A stretch of DNA of 64,000 nucleotides from Gemmatimonadales bacterium. Its GTDB lineage: Bacteria; Gemmatimonadota; Gemmatimonadetes; Palauibacterales; Palauibacteraceae. Of the stretch, positions 58,412 through 64,000 are shown in pieces. A model generated the notes under the pieces. That model worked only from the letters and a program-made list of their open reading frames with translations, had not been told where the DNA came from and made no database searches. The stretch's first letter is position 1. Each line of letters begins with the position of its first letter. The DNA lies in the NCBI GenBank assembly GCA_009840115.1, contig VXOJ01000011.1, positions 62,001 through 126,000 of the forward strand, given 5' to 3'. The translations under genes were made by a program, and so were the position numbers.

Positions 58412-61066
58412 TCAGATCGGGAGCCAGTAGGCGACCTTGAGCAGGAAGACGTGTTGCCCTCGCGCGCGCAGGCTGTCGACGAGACGGCCGGGATCCACGA
58501 GTTCGCCCGAAGTCCGCATGTCGGAGCGGTCCTGCTGCCAGACGAGGAAGAGCGTGCTGCCCGGCTGCCACTCCCAGCGGAGGACGACGTTGCTGCGCAG
58601 CGAGAGGATGTTGAAGTCCCCGTCGGGGAGCGTAAACGATCGGCCACCCTCGGTCACGTCCCACGACCCGTCACGGCGGCGATCGATCCTCGATCCCATT
58701 TCGCCGTACAGGAGCAGGTGTCGCTGGCCCGGTTCGAGGAGTTCGCCCAGTCCGTGGCGCCGTCCGCTTGCCGCGAACGGCTCGAAGTAGGCCTCGAGCG
58801 TGAGGTCCGGGCCGAAGGCGTAGGCGCCGCGGAGGCGGAGGGCGAGGGTGCTGCGGTCGATGGCGGAGAAGATGTAGCGCCGGTCGAAGGTGGCCCGCCG
58901 GCCACCGGCCCGCGTCGTGAGGTACTGGCGCGATTCCGTTTCGCGCCGGTAGCTGGGTTCGACTTCGAGTTGCAGGGCGGCCCCCGGGCGGAGCGTGAGC
59001 GCGCCGGCCACGTCGTACGACCACCCGCCGATCTCGTCCCGCCCGTAGGCCCCCCTGAGCCGGAAGCCGGTCCGGAAGGAGCGGTCGGTGGCGAGCGCGA
59101 GGCCGGCCTGCCAGCGCGCGAGCGTCTCCATGAGGGGGCCGCCGCGCGTGAGGTGGTCGCTGAGCGCGCGCGGGTGGTATCCGCCCTCGAGCGTCGTGCG
59201 CAGGTAGTTGTGCCAGGTGGCGGTCGCCCGGGCCCCGATCGTCGTCTCCGTGCGCACGCCGTCGAAGTTCCACGAACTCGCCGAGGTGAGGCCGACCTGC
59301 CATGCGCGGGCAAACGCGGTCGGAATCGTCTCGCGGATCGCGATGTCGGCTGCGGCCGTGAGCCGGTCCGCGTTGAACATCTGTCCCACGTCGTTGATCT
59401 CGAAGCCCGGCGAGACGGCTTCGCCCCGCACGCGCCACAGCCAGCGCCGCCCGCCCACCTTCCGCATCCCGAGGGCCGCGGTGTACCCGGAGAGCGCGGA
59501 ACGCGATGGGTCCAGCAGGGCGGTCTCGCGGTCCGGCCGCTGGAAGAAACGCGCGCTCGAGCGCTGCACCCGCAGGATCGCATCCGGGTTCCCGCTGAGG
59601 TGCGAGAACCCCGCGTGTCCCGTGAGTTCGTACTCGCCCCCTGCGAAGCGCAGGTTCCAGTCCGTGCCGCCCGCGTAGGCGCGCCACGGGAGGAGCGCGG
59701 CGAGTTCCGGACGGCCCTCGCGGCTGAGCGTGGTCCCCGTGAAGCCGAGCGTGGAACCCTCCTCCCCGAACTCCTGCTCGAGTCTCGCCACCGCGAAGGC
59801 GCTCAGGGGGGCGATGGGGACGGCGCTCTCGATCGTGTCCGTCGCGGCCGGGCGCCGGGTGAAGTGGAACGCCCGGGCATCCTCGCGACCGGTGACGGCG
59901 AAGAGCGCGCCCACCGAGGTCCCGCCGGGGAGTCGGCCCGTGACCTTCCCCGCCCCGAGAATCGTCGTTTGATCCGGCGCGACGACGCTGTCGGCGTCCG
60001 CCCGTCCCGCAGGCGGAGCCCCGATGCGCCGCGAGTAGAAGTAGCGCGGGCCCAGCCCCTCCATGAGTTGGCGACCTTCCGTGAAGAAGGGGCGGCGCTC
60101 CTCGAAGACTTCCTCGAACGCGGTCAGGTTCACCACCGCGGGGTCCGCCTCGACCTGTCCGAAGTCCGGGTTGACGGTGGCGTCGAGCGTCAGGCTCGAA
60201 CCGAGACCGACCTTGAAGTCCGCCCCCACGCGGGACTCGCTCCGCGTCACCACGCCCGCCATGGGACCGCCCGTGGGCGTGCGCAGATCGCCCGCCACGT
60301 AGGGCAGAAACTCGATCCCCCGGCTCCCCCGCACGCCCTCGAGTCCGGTGAGGTCGCCGAGGCGCGACGACCACCCCGGCTCGCTCCGCACCACGAGTTC
60401 CCACAGGAGGTTCTCCTGGATGTCGGGCATGTAGCGGTTGATGTTCACGCCCCACGCCGACTCGTCGCCGTTGAAGCGCAGTTGCGAGAACGGCATGCGC
60501 ATCTCGGCCGTCCACCCGAGCGAGTCGCGCTGCACGCGCGCCGACCACACGGGATCCCACGTGTAGTCGCGGTTCGACACGTTGTCCTCGGGGTGGTACC
60601 AGTCCGTGCGGCTGCCCGCCGCGTTCACCCCGAAGGAGACCGCCGTGCGCCGGTTCAGGTAGGGGTCGAGCGAGACGAGCAGGCGCTCGGAACCGGTGTT
60701 CTGGTCGCGGCGCGTGCGGTAGGCCTGGATGCCGGCGGGGTCGTCCGTGTACATGCGCCCGGCGATCCACAGCGCGTCGTCGTCGAACGCGAACGCGACT
60801 TCGGTCCGCCGCGTGGCCGGCTCGCCCTCGTCCGGCTCGCGCTGCCAGAACGTCGTCGCGAATTCCGCCCGCGACCACACCGCGTCGTCCAGATGGCCAT
60901 CCAGCAGGAGAGTCCCATTCGCGTCGCGCGTGGCCCTGAGTTGCTGCCGGTCCTCCGGGCCCAGGCCCTGCGCGCCGAGCGCCGGGGCCGCGGGGAACAG
61001 GATCAGGATGACGGCGGCGACGGCCGGCGGAATGCGGCGCGAGCTGTCAGCGCTCAAGGAAGACAT
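58412..61066 (-). CDS. DUF5916 outer-membrane protein with CBM9-like N-terminal domain
   Basis: 884 residues. A signal (VAAVILILFPAAPALGAQGL) leads to an N-terminal carbohydrate-binding-like module (about 45-200: GTLLLDGHLDDAVWSRAEF, FAFDDDALWIAGRMY, WTAEMRMPFSQLRF). The rest (DUF5916, about 210-880) has many amphipathic strands such as FRTGFRLRGAYGRDEIGGWS, AAFGPDL-type hairpins and a closing LFLVWQQDRSD, followed by VFLLKVAYWLPI. It looks like an outer-membrane barrel with a periplasmic binding module, possibly linked to glycan or peptide handling. Function unproven. Its start overlaps the acetamidase stop by 20 bases. Confidence 0.85.
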   Translation of the reverse strand: MSSLSADSSRRIPPAVAAVILILFPAAPALGAQGLGPEDRQQLRATRDANGTLLLDGHLDDAVWSRAEFATTFWQREPDEGEPATRRTEVAFAFDDDALWIAGRMYTDDPAGIQAYRTRRDQNTGSERLLVSLDPYLNRRTAVSFGVNAAGSRTDWYHPEDNVSNRDYTWDPVWSARVQRDSLGWTAEMRMPFSQLRFNGDESAWGVNINRYMPDIQENLLWELVVRSEPGWSSRLGDLTGLEGVRGSRGIEFLPYVAGDLRTPTGGPMAGVVTRSESRVGADFKVGLGSSLTLDATVNPDFGQVEADPAVVNLTAFEEVFEERRPFFTEGRQLMEGLGPRYFYSRRIGAPPAGRADADSVVAPDQTTILGAGKVTGRLPGGTSVGALFAVTGREDARAFHFTRRPAATDTIESAVPIAPLSAFAVARLEQEFGEEGSTLGFTGTTLSREGRPELAALLPWRAYAGGTDWNLRFAGGEYELTGHAGFSHLSGNPDAILRVQRSSARFFQRPDRETALLDPSRSALSGYTAALGMRKVGGRRWLWRVRGEAVSPGFEINDVGQMFNADRLTAAADIAIRETIPTAFARAWQVGLTSASSWNFDGVRTETTIGARATATWHNYLRTTLEGGYHPRALSDHLTRGGPLMETLARWQAGLALATDRSFRTGFRLRGAYGRDEIGGWSYDVAGALTLRPGAALQLEVEPSYRRETESRQYLTTRAGGRRATFDRRYIFSAIDRSTLALRLRGAYAFGPDLTLEAYFEPFAASGRRHGLGELLEPGQRHLLLYGEMGSRIDRRRDGSWDVTEGGRSFTLPDGDFNILSLRSNVVLRWEWQPGSTLFLVWQQDRSDMRTSGELVDPGRLVDSLRARGQHVFLLKVAYWLPI

Positions 61067-62204
61067 CCTTCGGGATGAAGCCGGTCACGACCTGGGTCAG
61101 GTCGACGACCTCGCTCACCCGGAAATCGACGGCGATGCTGGCGAGGGAAAGCGCCCTGTCGGGCGCCAGTCCCTTCTCCTCGACGAGGAACTCCACCACG
61201 AGCCGGGTCGCCTCGCGCGCGGCGCGGTCGAGGTCGAGATCGATGCCCATGATCAGGTAGTGCGTCGGAGTCTCCGCGCGCGGGGCCGGGATCGTCACGC
61301 CCTTGTGCACCACGAACTGGAACACACCCGTGAGCGACTGCTCGATCGCGGTACCGCTCACCTCCCCGTCGCCCTGCGCGCCGTGCCCATCGCCCGCGTA
61401 GAAGAGCGCCCCCGGATGGAAGACGGGGAGGTACAGCATCGTCCCGGCCGTGAGGTCCTTCACGTCGAGGTTGCCGCCGAAGGCGCCCGGCGGGCGGGAT
61501 CCCTGGACGCCGGGCACCGTCACGCCCGGCTCGCCCACGACCGGATCGGGGGCGACGGCGAGGATGCCCATGAACGGCGCCAGCGGCACCTGGATGTCGG
61601 ACGAGAAGAAGGCGACTTCCCGTCCGTCCGCGTCACCCGTCCGGATCAGGTGCCGGCCGGCCGGAATGTCGAGCGGTTCGTCCCCTTCGCGGGCGCCGGG
61701 ATAGCTCGGGGAGAAGACCCCGCCCCGGCCGCTGGTGGAGTTCACGCCCCACGGTACGCGCGTCTCAATGTCCAGGATCCGGACCTCAAGCATGTCGCCC
61801 GGCTCGGCCCCCTCGATGTGGACCGGACCCGTGATGACGTGCCCGCTCCGCCCCTCGCGTGGACGGGCTTCGCGCGAGGCCCAGAAGTCGATGACGTCGT
61901 CGAGGATCTCCTCCCGCGGCACACCGAGTCCTGTCAGGAACTCGACCGGGTGCTCGTCCTGCGTGGCCCCCACGTGGGTCAACGTCTCGATCCGCACGGT
62001 CTCGCCGGACGCGATCCGCAGCACCGGCTCCTTGTCGATCGGGAACCAGCCCCAGTTGAGCGTTTCCGGCCGCGACGGGAGGAAGTGGTCGGCTTCGACC
62101 TCCCCGGCTTCAGCGACATTCATCTCTTCGCTCACGGGCGGGGCACACCCCAGCGCGAGCGCACAGCCCATGGTCACCAGCCCCGGCCTCATTTGACGCG
62201 ACAT
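61047..62204 (-). CDS. Exported acetamidase/formamidase-family lipoprotein
   Basis: 385 residues from ATG 62204, with GGGAG nine bases upstream; a GTG at 62219 is also in frame. The leader GLVTMGCALALGCAPPVSEE has a lipobox (LALGC). Acetamidase/formamidase (FmdA_AmdA) motifs are complete: VRIETLTHVGATQDEHPVEF, SGHVITGPVHIEGAEPGDML, PGVQGSRPPGAFGGNLDVKD, FHPGALFYAGDGHGAQGDGE and PTHYLIMGIDLDLDRA. The reaction is hydrolysis of short amides to ammonia and acid. An exported version is unusual. It is first in the minus-strand operon down to 55981. Confidence 0.9.
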   Translation of the reverse strand: MSRQMRPGLVTMGCALALGCAPPVSEEMNVAEAGEVEADHFLPSRPETLNWGWFPIDKEPVLRIASGETVRIETLTHVGATQDEHPVEFLTGLGVPREEILDDVIDFWASREARPREGRSGHVITGPVHIEGAEPGDMLEVRILDIETRVPWGVNSTSGRGGVFSPSYPGAREGDEPLDIPAGRHLIRTGDADGREVAFFSSDIQVPLAPFMGILAVAPDPVVGEPGVTVPGVQGSRPPGAFGGNLDVKDLTAGTMLYLPVFHPGALFYAGDGHGAQGDGEVSGTAIEQSLTGVFQFVVHKGVTIPAPRAETPTHYLIMGIDLDLDRAAREATRLVVEFLVEEKGLAPDRALSLASIAVDFRVSEVVDLTQVVTGFIPKDVFLER

Positions 62205-62294
62205 GGAACGCTCTCCCACGCTGAGGGTCAGCGTTTACAGTGGATCTTCCCGTTCCGGGAGGCAACGATCCCGGACATGACGCAGAGGGCGGCC

Positions 62295-63422
62295 ATGAAA
62301 GACGGCATCCGGCGCGTGATCTTCCTCCTTCCGATCGTTCTTTCGGCGTGTTCGAACCCGGGGGCGGGCGCCCCCGCCGAGGGTGGCCCCGCCGAGGGTG
62401 GCGTGCCGACGTTCGCGGTGGACCCGAGCTGGCCGCGCGAGATGCCCAACCTCTGGATCATGGGATCCATCACGGGCGTGTTCGTCGACGCGCGCGATCA
62501 CGTCTGGGTCACGCACATCCCGGAGTCGCTGACGCCGGAGGAGACGTCCGCCGTGCAGGACCCGCCGCTCGGCACCTGCTGTGTTCCGGCCCCGGTCGTG
62601 ACCGAGTTCGACCCCGAGGGGAATCTCGTCCAGGGGTGGGGCGACCCGGCCACGCAGGACGTCTCGGAGTTCCCGCGCAACGCGCACGGCATCTTCGTCG
62701 ACCATAACGACTACGTGTGGGTGGGCACCTACCGGCACCACCGGGTGATGAAGTTCACGCGCTCCGGCGACCTCGTGATGACGATCGGCCGCTACGACGA
62801 GAACGCGGGCAGCCACGACACGGAGCTTCTCGGCGGCCCCGCCGGCATCTGGGTGGACCCGGAGGACAACGAGGTCTTCATCGCCGACGGCTACCAGAAC
62901 CGCCGCGTCGTCGTGTTCGACGGCGAGACCGGAGCCTACCTCCGCCACTGGGGCGCCTACGGGGAGCCGCCGGACGACGCCTACGAGTACGACTACGCCG
63001 GGCGGACGCCGGACTCGGAACCGCCGCGCCAGTTCTCCACCGTGCACGACCTCACCGGATCGAACGACGGCCTCATCTACGTCGCCGACCGCCGCGGGAA
63101 CCGGATCCAGGTGTTCGATCAGGAGGGCGCGTTCCAGGCCGAGAAGATCGTGGCCCCGGCCACGCGCGCCTCGGGCTCGGCCTTCGTCGTCGCCTTCTCA
63201 CCCGACGAGGAGCAACGCTGGCTCTACCTGGCGGACGGCACCAACCACAAGGTGTGGATCATGCGCCGAAGCGACCTCGAGATCGTGGGCGAGTTCGGCC
63301 GCGGAGGGCGCCAACTCGGCCAGTTCCTGCGCCCGCACGGGATGAGCGTGGACTCCCGCGGCAACATCTACGTTGGCGAGGCCTCCACCGGCCGCCGAAT
63401 GCAGCGCTTCACGCCGCATTGA
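62295..63422 (+). CDS. NHL-repeat beta-propeller lipoprotein
   Basis: 375 residues from ATG 62295, with GAGGGC seven bases upstream; ATG 62277 is an alternative. The leader IRRVIFLLPIVLSACSNPG is a lipoprotein signal. NHL blades follow: SITGVFVDARDHVWVTHIPE, APVVTEFDPEGNLVQGWGDP, NAHGIFVDHNDYVWVGTYRH, GPAGIWVDPEDNEVFIADGY, DGLIYVADRRGNRIQVFDQE and RPHGMSVDSRGNIYVGEAST. It may be a peptidyl-amidating lyase-like or pure binding propeller; no active site is certain. It is divergent from the acetamidase gene and ends in TTGA, overlapping the DUF1499 start. Confidence 0.85.
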   Translation: MKDGIRRVIFLLPIVLSACSNPGAGAPAEGGPAEGGVPTFAVDPSWPREMPNLWIMGSITGVFVDARDHVWVTHIPESLTPEETSAVQDPPLGTCCVPAPVVTEFDPEGNLVQGWGDPATQDVSEFPRNAHGIFVDHNDYVWVGTYRHHRVMKFTRSGDLVMTIGRYDENAGSHDTELLGGPAGIWVDPEDNEVFIADGYQNRRVVVFDGETGAYLRHWGAYGEPPDDAYEYDYAGRTPDSEPPRQFSTVHDLTGSNDGLIYVADRRGNRIQVFDQEGAFQAEKIVAPATRASGSAFVVAFSPDEEQRWLYLADGTNHKVWIMRRSDLEIVGEFGRGGRQLGQFLRPHGMSVDSRGNIYVGEASTGRRMQRFTPH

Positions 63423-63820
63423 TACGGGACAAGATTGCGACACGCCGGTTCCGGAGGCTCAGGCACGACCACGTGAGCAGCGAACCCGGCGCGTGGTGGA
63501 TTCACCGGGTGGCACCGTTCCCCGCGTCGGGAGACCCGGTCAACCTCTTTCGTCGCCTCCAGGCAGTCGTCGCCGCCATGCCGCGTACCCGCATCGTCAC
63601 GGCGACGGACGATTACCTGCACGCCGTCTGCCGAACCCGGCTCGGGTTCCGCGACGATCTCGAGTTCCGCTGGTGCCCGTCGGAGAACGTCGCCCATGTA
63701 GCGTCGGCGTCTCGCATCGGCCTGTTCGATTTTGGGGTAAACCGGCGGAGGGTGGAGCGGGTGCGCAGGAAGCTTGAAGCCGAAGTCAGCCGCGGTTGCC
63801 CTCGCCCCAGGCGGATGTGA
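63419..63820 (+). CDS. DUF1499 domain protein
   Basis: 133 residues from TTG 63419, which overlaps the previous stop; no ribosome binding site is obvious, so the start is uncertain and GTG 63473 is possible. The DUF1499 signatures are HVSSEPGAWWIHRVAPFPAS at the start, then RTRIVTATDDYLHAVCRTR and DLEFRWCPSENVAHVASASR, ending IGLFDFGVNRRRVERVRRKL. The family is widespread and its function unknown. The last 35 bases overlap, on opposite strands, the end of the oxidoreductase gene. Confidence 0.82.
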   Translation: MIRDKIATRRFRRLRHDHVSSEPGAWWIHRVAPFPASGDPVNLFRRLQAVVAAMPRTRIVTATDDYLHAVCRTRLGFRDDLEFRWCPSENVAHVASASRIGLFDFGVNRRRVERVRRKLEAEVSRGCPRPRRM

Positions 63821-64000
63821 GCGGCTCGCCGTCGATGAAGCGGCCCGGGCGGAAGGGTGAGATGTCTATGTCCGCTGCCTCGCCGCAGATGACGTCGGCG
63901 AGGGCCTCGCCGATCGGGGGGCCGAGCTTGAACCCGTGGCCGCTGCCGCCGAAGAAGGCGTAGTAGCCCTCGAGGCCGGGCTCCGGGCCGACAATCGGGT
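63786..64000 (-). CDS. FAD-dependent oxidoreductase of the DAO family, C-terminal part (truncated by window edge)
   Basis: The visible 71 residues begin PIVGPEPGLEGYYAFFGGSG and continue HGFKLGPPIGEALADVICGE, then DIDISPFRPGRFIDGEPL. This is the C-terminal FAD-binding strand and helix of sarcosine/glycine oxidase or D-amino-acid dehydrogenase-type (DAO) proteins: GYYAFFGGSGHGFKLGP matches their FAD-pyrophosphate and substrate-site region. The rest lies outside the window, so the substrate is unknown. Unlike the permuted protein at 21439, this one has the usual C-terminal order. Confidence 0.82.
   Translation of the reverse strand, partial: PIVGPEPGLEGYYAFFGGSGHGFKLGPPIGEALADVICGEAADIDISPFRPGRFIDGEPLTSAWGEGNRG

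Noticed and set aside
57707-61078. Very long plus-strand frame opposite SDR and DUF5916 genes
   Set aside because: It runs across two clearly recognised minus-strand genes and has no domain motifs.

Overview
This is a very GC-rich, tightly packed bacterial chromosome segment, by eye roughly two-thirds G+C. Genes overlap by 1-4 bases (ATGA, GTGA, TGATG), GTG and TTG starts are common, and no gap reaches 300 bases. I see no tRNA, rRNA, IS element, prophage or CRISPR array. The organism is Gram-negative in character: outer-membrane barrel candidates, many lipoprotein signals and Tat-like leaders. The mix of DUF5916, exported amidohydrolases, CehA/McbA metallohydrolases, PQQ enzymes and a complete bat operon points to Gemmatimonadota or a similar phylum. 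That placement is inference from gene content, not a phylogeny.

Layout. 1-5347: a stress-signalling block with a STAS antagonist (cut by the window edge), an RsbW-like kinase, a divergent REC-PP2C phosphatase, a LivK-like binding protein and a HAMP histidine kinase. 5377-9556: exported amidohydrolase, DUF305 lipoprotein and LVIVD-repeat protein, ended by a strong hairpin. 9696-10774: two small membrane proteins. 10846-19212 (minus): an eight-gene aerotolerance operon, moxR-DUF58-TM protein-batA-batB-batC-batD-batE. 19438-25810: a Tat-type FMN alpha-hydroxy-acid oxidase with a CxxCH motif, an AlkA-like glycosylase, a Tat-type D-amino-acid-oxidase homologue whose domain order looks circularly permuted, a divergent MerR/ARPP-1 pair with a repeat-rich operator region, and an MFS exporter.

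25845-30248 (minus): a cytochrome c/copper-monooxygenase-like protein, a secreted protein and a prolyl oligopeptidase, facing a PQQ dehydrogenase at 30447. 32572-40840: secreted proteins (Ig-like, barrel, Gly/Tyr-rich), a D-2-hydroxyacid dehydrogenase, a DUF4198 protein, a 1-Cys peroxiredoxin and an exported MtaD-like deaminase. 40877-43961: a split TPP decarboxylase divergent from a cobalt-type nitrile hydratase operon. 43958-53675: four minus-strand hydrolases (D-aminoacylase-like, YtcJ-like, CehA, CapA) divergent from a PD40-CehA fusion. 53692-55934: a bPH2 pair. 55981-62204 (minus): acetamidase, DUF5916, SDR, endonuclease IV and CaiD-like hydratase. 62295 to the end: an NHL-propeller lipoprotein, a DUF1499 protein and the C-terminus of a DAO-family oxidoreductase.

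How the genes fit together. An unusual number of catabolic enzymes here that are normally cytoplasmic carry export signals: amidohydrolases, deaminase, acetamidase, nitrile hydratase alpha, D-amino-acid oxidase, hydroxy-acid oxidase and possibly a dehydrogenase. They could form an extracytoplasmic route in which nitriles become amides and then acids, and acyl-D-amino acids become D-amino acids, 2-oxo acids and hydroxy acids. Respiratory quinoprotein and cytochrome partners are encoded nearby. This route is a hypothesis built from signal peptides and family assignments.
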